Origin: a bacterium
Lineage (GTDB): Bacteria; Bacteroidota; Bacteroidia; Chitinophagales; Chitinophagaceae
Length of the DNA: 55,798 bases
Reading direction: 5' to 3'
Assembly (NCBI GenBank): GCA_027364635.1
Contig: DAHXOZ010000003.1
Location: 1 to 55,798, forward strand
Positions 9,833-20,782 of the stretch are shown one piece after another. The notes beneath the pieces are model-generated. The model had not been told where the DNA came from. It saw only the letters and a program-made list of their open reading frames with translations, and ran no database searches. A program made the translations under genes and the position numbers. The first letter of the stretch is position 1, and each line of letters begins with the position of its first letter.

Positions 9833-12454
9833 ATGGAAAATCAAGAGTTAAAAAGATTAGAGGTAAATGCAAAAAAAGAAGTTCCGATAGAAAAGTGGGG
9901 GCCTTATTTAACAGAGAGGCAATGGGGAACAGTACGTGAAGATTATAGCGCCGGCGGAGATGCATGGGATTATTTTCCGCACGATCATGCCCGAAGCAGG
10001 GTTTATCGTTGGGGGGAAGATGGCTTGGGAGGCATTTCTGACATCAAACAACAATTGTGCTTTGCCATTGCATTGTGGAATGGTAAAGATCCGATTCTGA
10101 AAGAAAGATTGTTCGGTTTGACTAATAAGGAAGGTAACCATGGTGAAGATGTAAAGGAACTTTATTATTACCTTGATAATCTTCCTTCTCATTACTACAT
10201 GAAATATTTGTACAAATATCCACAAGAAGTTTTTCCTTATAACAATTTATTGGAAGAAAATGCAAAGCGGGATAAACTACAGCCTGAGTATGAAATTCTG
10301 GATACCGGAATTTTCAATGATGACAAGTATTTTGATGTCTACATTGAATATGCAAAGCAAAGCAGTGAAGATATTTTTATTAAGATTGAGATAGTGAACC
10401 GGGGTCCTGAAAAGGCACCAATTACTATTTTGCCCACCCTGTGGTTTTATAACAACTGGCAATATGCCGGTGAAAATAACAAACCTTACATCAACTATGT
10501 TTCGGACCATTGCGTACAAGCACATCATCAATATATTGGGGATTATTATCTTTATTTTGAGCCAACCGACAATGTTCTTTTTACTGAAAATGAAACCAAT
10601 TTTCAAAGACTTTTTAATAAGCCTAACTCATCTGAGTTTGTAAAAGATGCCTTTCATGAAGCCATTATTTACGGAACTAATTTTCAGAAGCTAAAAGACA
10701 AAAAAGGTGGTACCAAATGTGCTTCTGTTTATTCTTTTGAAATTGAATCTAAAAAGTCAGAATGTGTATTTCTAAGGCTTTCAAATAAAAAAGTGGATGA
10801 TTATTTTCCGGAGGACTTCAAGGATATTTTCATAAAAAGAAAGAACGAAGCAGATATTTTTTATGAAAGCATACATCCGGCTTCTTGTACAGAAGATCAA
10901 AAAAATATTCAGCGGCAGGCATTTGCGGGCTTGCTTTGGAATAAGCAATATTATCATTACGATCTTGACACATGGTTAAACACAAGTGATGGGATAACAC
11001 CAGACACTCCTGAACGTAAAAATGGCCGCAATAATACCTGGAAATATTTAAAAAACCAGGATATTTTATCTATGCCTGATAATTGGGAATACCCATGGTA
11101 TGCATCCTGGGACATGGCTTTTCATTGTATTTCAATGGCAGTGATTGATCCTCTTTTTGCAAAACATCAACTCACTTTACTTATGCGCGAATGGTACATG
11201 AATCCACAAGGGCAATTGCCAGCATATGAGTGGAATTTCAGCGATGTAAATCCGCCGGTCCATGCGTTTGCTGCGTTAGAAATTTATAAAACAGAAGAAA
11301 GATTATATGGTAAAACTGATATTGTTTTCTTAAAAAGTATTTTCCAGAAACTAATCATCAATTTTACCTGGTGGATCAACAGAAAAGACGAGAACGGTAA
11401 CAGTATTTTTGAAGGTGGTTTTCTTGGTCTCGATAATATCGGGCTGTTTAACCGTAGTATGGTTCTACCCGGGAATGCTGTTTTAGAACAGGCTGATGGT
11501 ACAAGTTGGATGGGGAAATATGCATTGGATATGATGAACATCGCGCTTGAAATTTCGATGCACGATCCTTCTTTTGAAGATACGGCAACCAAATTCTATG
11601 AGCATTTTGTAATTATAGCAGAAGCTTTAAATGAGCTTGGATTATGGAACGAGGAGGACAAGTTTTTTTATGATGTTCTTTCCATAAATAAATCTGAAGC
11701 TTTTCCATTAAGGGTCCGCTCAGTAGTAGGGCTTATCCCTTTATTTGCTGTGACAGTTATCAAAAAGGAAGTTTTTGATCAGATGGCGGATTTTACCAAG
11801 AGAATGAAATGGTTCCAACAATACAGGCAAGCCAATCATTTATATTTACCAAGCGAAGCGAAAAAGGATTTTGAATGCACTTTGCTTTCTTTAGTGAATA
11901 AAGAAAGGTTGGAATATTTGTGTGAAAAATTATTAGATGAATCAGAGTTTTTATCAGAAGGAGGAATCAGGGCGCTTTCAAAATTTTATGAAAAAAATCC
12001 GTACACTTTAAACTACGATGGCAACAGTTATTCTATTCAATACGATCCCGGTGATTCTACTTCCAATATGTTTGGTGGAAACTCTAACTGGCGTGGCCCC
12101 GTTTGGATGCCGGTAAATTATTTGTTCATCACTGCATTTAAAACTTTTGGGTATTTTTTCGGCGACGATTTGAAAGTTGAATTTCCTTCACATTCGGGAA
12201 CAAGTGTATCACTTTCTGAAGTCGCAAATCAAATTTCTGCCAGGCTACTACATATTTTTGAAAAGAATGAGCAGAATGAAAGGCTTTGCAATGGCGATTA
12301 TAACTGGTTTTATAAAAAAGAAGAAAATAAAGACCTTGTTTTATTTAACGAATATTTTCATGGCAATACCCTTCGCGGATTGGGTGCAAGCCACCAAACC
12401 GGTTGGACTGCTTTGATCGCCAATTTAATTCTTGATTTAAAAGAGAAAGATTAA
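9833..12454 (+). CDS. Glucosidase / GH63-like (MGH1-type) glycoside hydrolase
   Basis: WEYPWYASWDMAFHCI, DGTSWMGKYALDMM, SNWRGPVWMPVNYL; ATG at 9833 preferred over the overlapping upstream start at 9764. Confidence 0.88.
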   Translation: MENQELKRLEVNAKKEVPIEKWGPYLTERQWGTVREDYSAGGDAWDYFPHDHARSRVYRWGEDGLGGISDIKQQLCFAIALWNGKDPILKERLFGLTNKEGNHGEDVKELYYYLDNLPSHYYMKYLYKYPQEVFPYNNLLEENAKRDKLQPEYEILDTGIFNDDKYFDVYIEYAKQSSEDIFIKIEIVNRGPEKAPITILPTLWFYNNWQYAGENNKPYINYVSDHCVQAHHQYIGDYYLYFEPTDNVLFTENETNFQRLFNKPNSSEFVKDAFHEAIIYGTNFQKLKDKKGGTKCASVYSFEIESKKSECVFLRLSNKKVDDYFPEDFKDIFIKRKNEADIFYESIHPASCTEDQKNIQRQAFAGLLWNKQYYHYDLDTWLNTSDGITPDTPERKNGRNNTWKYLKNQDILSMPDNWEYPWYASWDMAFHCISMAVIDPLFAKHQLTLLMREWYMNPQGQLPAYEWNFSDVNPPVHAFAALEIYKTEERLYGKTDIVFLKSIFQKLIINFTWWINRKDENGNSIFEGGFLGLDNIGLFNRSMVLPGNAVLEQADGTSWMGKYALDMMNIALEISMHDPSFEDTATKFYEHFVIIAEALNELGLWNEEDKFFYDVLSINKSEAFPLRVRSVVGLIPLFAVTVIKKEVFDQMADFTKRMKWFQQYRQANHLYLPSEAKKDFECTLLSLVNKERLEYLCEKLLDESEFLSEGGIRALSKFYEKNPYTLNYDGNSYSIQYDPGDSTSNMFGGNSNWRGPVWMPVNYLFITAFKTFGYFFGDDLKVEFPSHSGTSVSLSEVANQISARLLHIFEKNEQNERLCNGDYNWFYKKEENKDLVLFNEYFHGNTLRGLGASHQTGWTALIANLILDLKEKD

Positions 12455-13863
12455 TTCTGCCTTTTTAGTGTAAGCAAAGCAACTGATTCAATATGATGCG
12501 TATGCGGAAACATATCCACAGGTTGTATTTTTTCAACAATATATTTTTCACTTAGCAACTGAAAATCCCTGGCCTGTGTGGCTACATTGCAACTTACATA
12601 CACGATTTTTTCAGAACAAATTTCCAAAAGTTTGTTTACTAATTTAGGATGTAGCCCGGCGCGTGGAGGATCTACAATTACTACATCGGCTTTGCCATGT
12701 AAGTTAAAAAAATCATCATTGCAGATTTCAATAACATCTCCTGCAAAAAAGTTTGCTGAATTAAGATGGTTAAAAGCTGCATTTTCTTTGGCATCTTTAA
12801 CCGCGTCTTCAATTACATCAACCCCAATTATTTTCCTTGCGTTTTTACTCAAAAATATTCCAATGCTTCCGGTACCACAATACAGGTCATAAACAGTTTC
12901 ATTGCCAGTAAGCGCTGCAAAATCATTTACGACATTGTATAAAACTTCAGCCTGCTTTGTATTGGTTTGAAAAAAAGATTTAGGAGAAATTTTAAAATTA
13001 AAATCGCCGACCTTTTCAATAACATATCCTTTGCCAAAGAAAGTTATAGGCTCAAGATCATTAAGGCTATCATTCCATTTTGGATTGATTGTGTAAACGA
13101 GGGTAGTGATCGCAGGTACTTTTTCTAATAAATTTTTACTGATTTTTTCAATTTCTTTTTTGTCCTCATTCCCAAAAACAAGGTTTATCATCAGTTCGCC
13201 TGTAGTACAATTTCTAATAACGATGTTTCTTAAAAATCCTTTATGTTCTTTAATGTCGTAATAACTGTAACGGTTGCTTTCTGCCAATTCCCTTAAAGTG
13301 TTTCTTATGATATTATTGACATCATCCATTAGCCAACACTCCCGGATATCAATTATTTTGTCATACAGTTTTGGAACATGATAACCTACGGCGCCCCCGG
13401 GCCATTTTTCTTCGCCTAAAACCTGCAATTCATTTTGAGTGAGGTATTTTTTATTGCTAAAAGTGAATTCAAGTTTGTTCCTGTAATTGGTTGTTTTTTG
13501 TGATCCGATAATGGGCAATACAGGAACATCATTCAATTTGCCGATTCTCTTTACTACGTCTTTAACTTCCTGTTCTTTATATTCCAATTGCTTTTCATAA
13601 GGAAGCATTTGCCATTTACAGCCGCCGCAAATTCCGAAATGGATACAAAAAGGAGAAACCCTTTCAGCACTGTAGGTATGTATTTTGGTAGCTTTTCCTT
13701 CTGCCCAATCCTTTTTATTTTTGGTGAGCAAAACATCTGCAATATCGCCTGGAACAGCCCCTTCTATAAAGATTACTTTGCCGTCAACTTTAGCCAATGC
13801 TTTTCCTTCCGCAGCGTATCCTGTTACAGGAATATTTTCTAAGAGGATTTTTTTTCTTTTCAC
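12451..13863 (-). CDS. rlmD: 23S rRNA (uracil-5-)-methyltransferase, RumA/RlmD type
   Basis: TRAM-like N-terminus, CxxCxGC cluster (CIHFGICGGCKWQ), VYDLYCGTGSIGIFL, VIVDPPRAGLHP, VYVSCN. Confidence 0.93.
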   Translation of the reverse strand: MKRKKILLENIPVTGYAAEGKALAKVDGKVIFIEGAVPGDIADVLLTKNKKDWAEGKATKIHTYSAERVSPFCIHFGICGGCKWQMLPYEKQLEYKEQEVKDVVKRIGKLNDVPVLPIIGSQKTTNYRNKLEFTFSNKKYLTQNELQVLGEEKWPGGAVGYHVPKLYDKIIDIRECWLMDDVNNIIRNTLRELAESNRYSYYDIKEHKGFLRNIVIRNCTTGELMINLVFGNEDKKEIEKISKNLLEKVPAITTLVYTINPKWNDSLNDLEPITFFGKGYVIEKVGDFNFKISPKSFFQTNTKQAEVLYNVVNDFAALTGNETVYDLYCGTGSIGIFLSKNARKIIGVDVIEDAVKDAKENAAFNHLNSANFFAGDVIEICNDDFFNLHGKADVVIVDPPRAGLHPKLVNKLLEICSEKIVYVSCNVATQARDFQLLSEKYIVEKIQPVDMFPHTHHIESVALLTLKRQN

Positions 13864-14060
13864 GGGTGCAAAAATAAATGATGTTGTATGAAGGCTCTTT
13901 AAAAATTATTGAGAAACTTTTAGAATAATAAGCTGAAAATTTCGTTTTAGTTTTTTTGAAAAAAGCGCTGAAGTTCAGGGCTAATTAAAATGTTAACTAT
14001 TTAAACCAACCTTTTTTTACAGTTCAAATTGAATATTTTTGTTTTTCATTCATTCAAACT

Positions 14061-15509
14061 ATGAAATTATTTTTTTCTTTCTTTCTTTTCATTTTCTCTT
14101 TTTCAATAGCTAATGCGCAAGGGTATAAAGTTACTTTAAAGGCTCCTCAATATAACGGTGGACTCGCTTATCTTACTTATTATTACGGTAAAAGCATGAA
14201 TGTGCAGGATTCGGCTATTGTGAATTCAAAAGGTGTTGCGGTATTCCAGGGAAAAGATAAAGTGCTTCCGGGCGTTTATTCAATTGTTTTGCCGGGCAAG
14301 ACTAAATTGTTTGATTTTTTAATAGCAAACAAACAAATAATCAATATTTTGGTTCCGGATACTACTGATATCATTGATAAAGTAGTAATAACCGGTGCCG
14401 AAGAAAACGGGCTTTTCCAGCAGTATCAAAAATATGCTTCTGCAAAAGGTAAATTGTTGCAAAAAGAATTACAGGCTTACAAAGCCTCTACAACCAAAGA
14501 AGATAGTGCAGCGCATGAAAAAAAATACAAGCAATTAAATGACGAATTGAATATTTACAGGGATAATATTATCAAGGATCATCCTCAATCTATGCTGGCA
14601 ACTTTGCTTATAAGTATGAAGCCCGTCCCGGTGTTATATTCTGATCCATTAACACATGAAGATTCAGTAGCTAATTTCCTGTATTATAAAAAACATTATT
14701 GGGATGGAATTACGTTTATGGATGACCGTATTATCCGCACTCCTTTCTTTTTACCAAAGCTGGAGCAATATTACAGAAACGTAGTTTCTCCGGTTCCGGA
14801 TTCAATAATCAAAGAGTCTGATTATATGTTGCTGCTTGCCCGTTCATCTCCCGAAATGTATAAATTTTTATTAAACTGGCTTACCGATGAATACATTTAT
14901 CCTAAATATATGGGACAGGATGCCGTGTTTGTTCATTTATTTGAAAAATATCATTCAAAAGGAGTTTCAAGCTGGCTTAATAAAAAGCAACTTAAAACAA
15001 TTTCAGACAGGGCTTATATGTTGATGGCTAATTTGATAGGAGAGCAGGCTGCCAATCTTGAAATGGTAGATTCGAGTGGCAAAAATGTTCCTTTGTATAA
15101 TATTAATTCAGATTATATCGTTATTTGTTTCTGGGATCCTACTTGCGGCCATTGCCAAAAGCAGGTTCCCCGGCTGGATTCGATTTACAATGCCAAATGG
15201 AAAAATGAAGGCGTAAAAATGTATGGAGTTCTTACAGAGACAAAAGATCTTGAACAATGGAAAAAGTTTATTAGGGATAAAAATTTGGGTAACTGGATCA
15301 ATGTATATGAAACTGATGCGCAGAAGAAAATAATAGAAGATTCAAAGCAAGCATCTTACAAGCAATTATATGATGTAATTCAAACTCCTACATTATATTT
15401 ATTAGATAAAGACAAAAAAATTATTGCAAAAAAATTAACTATGGAGCAAATGGATGATGTACTTGATGCGAAAATAAAAAACCAGTCTGCTAAAACGGCA
15501 AATCGCTAG
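14061..15509 (+). CDS. Thioredoxin-like/TlpA-family protein with N-terminal DUF4369/DUF5106-like region
   Basis: Signal peptide; FWDPTCGHCQKQVPRLDSIY thioredoxin-fold CxxC motif. Confidence 0.85.
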   Translation: MKLFFSFFLFIFSFSIANAQGYKVTLKAPQYNGGLAYLTYYYGKSMNVQDSAIVNSKGVAVFQGKDKVLPGVYSIVLPGKTKLFDFLIANKQIINILVPDTTDIIDKVVITGAEENGLFQQYQKYASAKGKLLQKELQAYKASTTKEDSAAHEKKYKQLNDELNIYRDNIIKDHPQSMLATLLISMKPVPVLYSDPLTHEDSVANFLYYKKHYWDGITFMDDRIIRTPFFLPKLEQYYRNVVSPVPDSIIKESDYMLLLARSSPEMYKFLLNWLTDEYIYPKYMGQDAVFVHLFEKYHSKGVSSWLNKKQLKTISDRAYMLMANLIGEQAANLEMVDSSGKNVPLYNINSDYIVICFWDPTCGHCQKQVPRLDSIYNAKWKNEGVKMYGVLTETKDLEQWKKFIRDKNLGNWINVYETDAQKKIIEDSKQASYKQLYDVIQTPTLYLLDKDKKIIAKKLTMEQMDDVLDAKIKNQSAKTANR

Positions 15510-15593
15510 TAAAACGACTTTTAAGTATGATTTTGATTTTAGCAAAGGTGAAAGCTCCTTTATCAATTATGAGATCCTTTTAAAAAATATTTA

Positions 15594-17522
15594 ATGAAAA
15601 AACTGCTTCTCATTTTTGTTTTTACTTCTTCATTATTTTATTCGTACAGTCAAACACTTTTTACTTATGGCATTCATAAAGTAGGTGCCTCAGAGTTTTT
15701 AACCGCCTACAATAAAAATAAAACTACTACAAGTGTCGATTCACAGGCGCTTCGCGATTATCTTGGACTTTATATAAATTTTAGATTAAAAGTTCAGGCT
15801 GCCAGGGATATACATCTTGATACACTTCCATCAATGATAGCAGATCTGCAAAATTTTAGAAGCCAGATACAGGGTACTTACTTAAAAGATGAAAAGGAAG
15901 TGAACCGGTTAGTTGATGAAGCCTTTATGAGAAGTCAAAAAGATATACACACCACTTATTATTATATGAAATCAGATGATGATAAAGATTCTGTAAAGGA
16001 GATGAATCTCATTCATGAAGTTTCCAGAAAACTGAATTCCGGTGAGTCCGGTGCAGTTATTCTTTCAAAAATAAATGCAAATACACCAGGCAAAATTCAA
16101 AGAGAAGATATTGGTTATATCACTGCTTTTACATTGCCTTATAAATTTGAAAATATTATTTATAGATTAAAGCCGGGTACAGCAAGCGCTCCGGTTCGAA
16201 CAAAAAACGGCTGGTATATTTTTAAAAACGACGGCGAAAGGCACGCGGTGGGCAAAATAACTGTTGCACAAATCTTATTTGCAGTGCCGCAGGGAGATGC
16301 GCATCAAAAAGAAAAAGCACAGAAACTGGCAGATTCTGTTTATACGGCATTATTGAATGGAAGTGATTTTGCAATGCTTGCAAAACAATTCAGTGATGAC
16401 AGAACAACCTTTATGAATGGTGGAAGGATGCCAGAGTTTGGAACAGCAAAATATGATTCTGTATTTGAAAATCATGCTTTTTCACTTCAAAAAGATGGAG
16501 AGATATCAAAACCTTTTGAAACCAAATTCGGATACCACATTCTAAAAAGAATTTCAGCAGAACCTGTTCCCACGAGCAAAGATGATGAAAAGTATATGTA
16601 TAATTTAAAAGAGGAGGTCTTGAATGATAGCCGCATTGAAATAGCGAAAGAAATGTTTCTAAAGGAAATATTTCCGGTTATCAGGTTAACCAGAAGAAAA
16701 ATTAATCTGGAAGACCTTTGGCGTTTTACTGACAGCGCCTTACTAAAAAATAAAGAAGTAGCATCAGGAAACGTAAATCAACAGACCATCTTACTTTCAT
16801 TTAATAATAATCAAAGTGTAAGAGTGAGCGATTGGATATTATATGTCAGAAACAGTAATGATAAAATAAACGGCGACCACAAATCTTATAAGAAAATTTT
16901 TCCGGAATTTGTTAATCAATCTGCAATTTCAAATTATGCATCAAGACTTGAAAATTATAACCCTGTATTTAGAGCTCAAATCAATGAATTTAAAGAAGGC
17001 AATATGCTTTTTGAAATCATGCAAAGAAAAGTGTGGGGCAAGGCAACTTCTGATACTTTAGGGTTAAAAAAGTTTTATGAGCTACACAAACAAAAGTATT
17101 TATGGAGTGCCAGTGCAGAGGCTGTAATTTTTTCCTGTTCTAATGCGGAAGTAGCTAAAAGCAGTATCGCAAAACTGAAAAAAGGGAAGAGCTGGAAAGA
17201 AATTGTAAATGAAAATCCCTCGTCCGTTCAGGCCGATTCCGGAAGGTTCGAATTAGGACAGATTCCTGTAGTGGATAGAACTGCATTTTCAGACGGTTTA
17301 ATTACTCTTCCCGTAATTAATAAAACTGATGGAACCGCTGTATTTGCAAAAATCATAAAAGTATATCCTTCCAATCAGCAACGAAACTTTGATGATGCCC
17401 GCGGGCTTGTGATTAATGATTATCAAAATTACCTTGAACAAAAATGGATTGAGCAATTAAAGAAAAAATATCCTGTGAGAGTTAATCAAAAAGTCTTTCA
17501 ATCTCTTTTAATTAAAAATTGA
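15594..17522 (+). CDS. Peptidylprolyl isomerase, parvulin/SurA type
   Basis: Parvulin domain AQILFAVPQGDAHQKEKAQKLADSVYTALLNGSDFAMLAKQFSDD...GYHILKR; signal peptide. Confidence 0.9.
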   Translation: MKKLLLIFVFTSSLFYSYSQTLFTYGIHKVGASEFLTAYNKNKTTTSVDSQALRDYLGLYINFRLKVQAARDIHLDTLPSMIADLQNFRSQIQGTYLKDEKEVNRLVDEAFMRSQKDIHTTYYYMKSDDDKDSVKEMNLIHEVSRKLNSGESGAVILSKINANTPGKIQREDIGYITAFTLPYKFENIIYRLKPGTASAPVRTKNGWYIFKNDGERHAVGKITVAQILFAVPQGDAHQKEKAQKLADSVYTALLNGSDFAMLAKQFSDDRTTFMNGGRMPEFGTAKYDSVFENHAFSLQKDGEISKPFETKFGYHILKRISAEPVPTSKDDEKYMYNLKEEVLNDSRIEIAKEMFLKEIFPVIRLTRRKINLEDLWRFTDSALLKNKEVASGNVNQQTILLSFNNNQSVRVSDWILYVRNSNDKINGDHKSYKKIFPEFVNQSAISNYASRLENYNPVFRAQINEFKEGNMLFEIMQRKVWGKATSDTLGLKKFYELHKQKYLWSASAEAVIFSCSNAEVAKSSIAKLKKGKSWKEIVNENPSSVQADSGRFELGQIPVVDRTAFSDGLITLPVINKTDGTAVFAKIIKVYPSNQQRNFDDARGLVINDYQNYLEQKWIEQLKKKYPVRVNQKVFQSLLIKN

Positions 17523-17778
17523 TTTTTTATTGAAAAGGCGCTGTTTTCAATTGACTAAACTGTTTTTTATGGTCTAAAACCAGTTATTTTAATCTTTTTA
17601 GAAAGTACAAAAAATTTTTGTCTTTCAACAATTGTAAATCTGTTTTAACCAATAATTTTACTGATAAAAAGCAACTAAAGCTAAAAAAAGGCCGCCGGAT
17701 TCCGTCTGGATTGTGTTTTATTACATTATTTTGAATATGGTCATTACAGTTTATCACAAAGAAAATCCTTTGCAATAA

Positions 17779-18465
17779 TTATTGATACATATTTTTTAGT
17801 ACCTCCTTCAACTGTTTTACAGATTCTGATGTAGAAGAGGTATTTGAAAATAAAGTCTTTGTACTTTCATCTCCACCATAAAATACATTGTTGGCATTTT
17901 CATCGATAGCAATAACTGAGCCCCCTAAACTGATTCCTGCAAATAGTCCTTTACTCCTGGAATAAGAATAAACCTCCGCTTCAAATTTTGTATCGGTGCT
18001 TGCAGATGAACTTCTTCCCATCGGGCCTGCTGTAACAGATACATCACCACCGAGAGTAACGCTGCTTTGGTTAATATTTTGCAAAGTTTCCCTGTTTTTA
18101 AAGACTAAAACAAGATCCACTGCCTGAACACCTATCTGTAACCCTACACTTCCGCCGGTAATGGTTACAAAAACAGGATCGCTCCATGTTCCATCTTCCA
18201 GTTTTACCATCGCAATGCCTTTTCCTCTTTTTCCGCCTACAACGAATCCGGCATTTATTAATTTGGGAACTACAATTATGCCCTGTGTCACTTCCATTAG
18301 TTCCTTGGGAATTTTATCCTTCATCTGCCCGAAATCCTGCAAAACCTTAATACTCGCGTCTATTTTCTCCTGGTCTCTTTGTTTTATCTGGCTTTTAACT
18401 GGAGTAAAAGAAAATGACAGAACCAGTAGCGAAAATAAAAAAGGGAACAATTTTGAGGTCTTCAT
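17779..18465 (-). CDS. SYLF (YSC84/Ysc84actin-binding-like) lipid-binding domain protein
   Basis: GIIVVPKLINAGFVVGGKRGKGIAMVK...GGSVGLQIGVQAVDLVLVF. Confidence 0.87.
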   Translation of the reverse strand: MKTSKLFPFLFSLLVLSFSFTPVKSQIKQRDQEKIDASIKVLQDFGQMKDKIPKELMEVTQGIIVVPKLINAGFVVGGKRGKGIAMVKLEDGTWSDPVFVTITGGSVGLQIGVQAVDLVLVFKNRETLQNINQSSVTLGGDVSVTAGPMGRSSSASTDTKFEAEVYSYSRSKGLFAGISLGGSVIAIDENANNVFYGGDESTKTLFSNTSSTSESVKQLKEVLKNMYQ

Positions 18466-18603
18466 GTCTTAGTTATTAAATCGATTTTAAAAAATTTAAG
18501 AATAATTGATACAACATTAATGCCCTTTTATGAATTAAACTTTCCTTCACTATTTATTTATCTATTTTTTAAGGAATAGATGGTGGTTAGCGCCTTATGT
18601 GCA

Positions 18604-18637
18604 CAAAAAAAGCCGCCTCACAAGGAGACAGCTTTTT
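18604..18637 (-). terminator. Intrinsic terminator after rpsP
   Basis: Minus AAAAAGCTGTCTCCTTGTGAGGCGGCTTTTTTT; stem pairs with G-U wobbles only on the minus strand. Confidence 0.8.
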
Positions 18638-18663
18638 AAAGCTTCTTTATTTTTCTTTACAGA

Positions 18664-19140
18664 TTATTCGCCTGGAGTTTCCTCTTTGGCAGCTTTGTCA
18701 GATGTTGCTGAAGCAACAGTTTTAGGCGCTTCTGCTTTTTTTACAAAGGCCGGCCGGCTTGCAGCTCTCGCTTTCTTATGATTCTCCTGTCTTTTTGCAA
18801 ATTCAGAATCATGTTCGCTGCTCCATTTGGTAAACTTTTCCATAGCAGCCGCTTCGTCAAATAAGCCAAGGGATACACCACGAAGCAAATGCTTGAGGTA
18901 TAAAACGCCTTTAAAACTTAAAATACGACGCACTGTGTCGGTCGGTTGCGCACCTTTGTGCAGCCATTCCAATGCCTTTTGACGATCTACCTGGATTGTT
19001 GCAGGAACCGTTAGAGGATTGTAAGAACCGAGTTTCTGAATAAATTTGCCATCGCGTGGGCTACGGGAATCTGCAACTACTATAAAGTAAAATGGTCTCT
19101 TCTTTGAGCCATGTCGTTGCAATCTCATTTTTACAGCCAT
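18664..19140 (-). CDS. rpsP: 30S ribosomal protein S16 with Ala/Lys-rich C-terminal extension
   Basis: [43 protein letters not shown]. Confidence 0.98.
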   Translation of the reverse strand: MAVKMRLQRHGSKKRPFYFIVVADSRSPRDGKFIQKLGSYNPLTVPATIQVDRQKALEWLHKGAQPTDTVRRILSFKGVLYLKHLLRGVSLGLFDEAAAMEKFTKWSSEHDSEFAKRQENHKKARAASRPAFVKKAEAPKTVASATSDKAAKEETPGE

Positions 19141-19194
19141 AAAAAATAGAAATTTTTTTGGGTTGTGATTAAATTGGGTTTCTAAAAAGGACAG

Positions 19195-19225
19195 CGAAGA
19201 TAAGACCTGAACATGAAAAACACAA
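19195..19225 (-). promoter_or_regulatory. Putative rpsP promoter TTG-N20-TATCTTCG
   Basis: Minus-strand spacing identical to other Bacteroidota-type promoters in this window. Confidence 0.55.
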
Positions 19226-19300
19226 AAGATAATCCCGGTTTTTCAAAAAAAATTACTATTTCTTAATATATTGCTGATTTTTTACAAAATTTTAATATAA

Positions 19301-20623
19301 TTATTTTCTGCCCAAACCGGCAAGTTTTCCCATCGGCATTTTGTTCATCATCTTCATCATGTTTTTCATCTGGTCAAACTGCTTTAAAAACTGGTTTACT
19401 TCGGCAATATCTTTTCCACTTCCTTTGGCAATTCTTTGCTTACGGCTCGGGTTTATTACATCGGGATTTCTGCGTTCTTCTAATGTCATTGAGTTGATCA
19501 TTGCTTCGATTCCTTTAAAGGCATCGTCATTGATGTCAATATCTTTTATTTGTTTACCCACTCCCGGAATCATTCCCATAAGATCTTTAAGGTTTCCCAT
19601 TTTTTTGATCTGCTGTAATTGGGTTTTAAAATCTTCAAAGTCAAACTGGTTTTTCCTGATCTTCTTTTCCAATTTAGCGGCTTGTGCTTCATCAAACTGC
19701 TCTTGCGCTTTCTCTACCAAACTCACAATATCGCCCATTCCCAAAATCCTTTGGGCCATACGCTCAGGATAAAACACATCCAATGTGTCCAGTTTTTCAC
19801 CACTGCTTACAAACTTGATCGGTTTGTTTACTGTGTATTTAATAGAAATGGCAGCACCACCGCGGGTATCACCATCTAATTTAGTAAGAACAACTCCTGT
19901 ATAATTCAATCGCTGGTTAAATGCCGCAGCCGTGTTTACAGCGTCCTGGCCGGTCATGCTATCTACTACAAATAAAATCTCTTTCGGGTTGAATGCATTT
20001 TTGATATTCGCGACTTCCGTCATCATCACTTCGTCAATCGCAAGGCGGCCGGCAGTATCTATAATTACAACATTCTTATTTTTTGTTTTCGCTTCCTTTA
20101 ATGCGTTTTGAACAATTTCAACCACATCTTTATTTTCCGGCTCGCTGTAAACTTCAACATTTACCTGTGAACCCAACACTTTTAATTGCTCAATCGCTGC
20201 CGGGCGATAAACGTCACCGGCGACAAGCAAAGGAGATTTCCCCTTTTTTGTTTTTAAATAATTGGCAAGTTTTCCGCTAAAAGTTGTTTTACCACTACCT
20301 TGTAAACCAGCGATCAAAATAATTGCCGGGTTGCCGCTTAAATCCAAATCGGTTTCAACGCCGCCCATCAAATCCGTCAATTCATCTTTTACAATCTTCA
20401 CCATTAACTGGCCCGGGCTTACCGCGTTAATTACCTTTTCGCCGGTGGCTTTTTCTTTGATCGAATCGGTAAATTCCTTGGCGATCTTATAGTTCACATC
20501 GGCATCCACGAGGGCACGGCGTATATCTTTTATCGTAGAAGCAATATTGAGTTCTGTGATCCTTCCCTGTCCTTTTAAGTTCTTAAACGCGGTATCGAGG
20601 CGGTCGCTTAAAGAGTCAAACAT
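19301..20623 (-). CDS. ffh: Signal recognition particle protein Ffh
   Basis: GLQGSGKTTFSGKLA, DTAGRLAIDE, TKLDGDTRGGAA, Met-rich M domain. Confidence 0.98.
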   Translation of the reverse strand: MFDSLSDRLDTAFKNLKGQGRITELNIASTIKDIRRALVDADVNYKIAKEFTDSIKEKATGEKVINAVSPGQLMVKIVKDELTDLMGGVETDLDLSGNPAIILIAGLQGSGKTTFSGKLANYLKTKKGKSPLLVAGDVYRPAAIEQLKVLGSQVNVEVYSEPENKDVVEIVQNALKEAKTKNKNVVIIDTAGRLAIDEVMMTEVANIKNAFNPKEILFVVDSMTGQDAVNTAAAFNQRLNYTGVVLTKLDGDTRGGAAISIKYTVNKPIKFVSSGEKLDTLDVFYPERMAQRILGMGDIVSLVEKAQEQFDEAQAAKLEKKIRKNQFDFEDFKTQLQQIKKMGNLKDLMGMIPGVGKQIKDIDINDDAFKGIEAMINSMTLEERRNPDVINPSRKQRIAKGSGKDIAEVNQFLKQFDQMKNMMKMMNKMPMGKLAGLGRK

Positions 20624-20782
20624 ATTATTGAGTATTCAGTTTAATTAAAATGATAAAAAAAGTGAACATAAAATATATTCACTTCATGGATGCAAATTTA
20701 CAAAAAGTTCATTTTATTTTTTAAGAAGAAATGTTACTTCCCGAGCCGGTAAACACAGCAAACAAACAAATTAGAAAGATTT

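Noticed and set aside
19220-19245. A 9-nt match (CCGGGATTA) to the sRNA core TAATCCCGG in the ffh-rpsP gap, as an sRNA target
   Set aside because: It lies upstream of the predicted rpsP promoter (19195-19225), so it is probably not in the rpsP leader; a single 9-mer is not sufficient.
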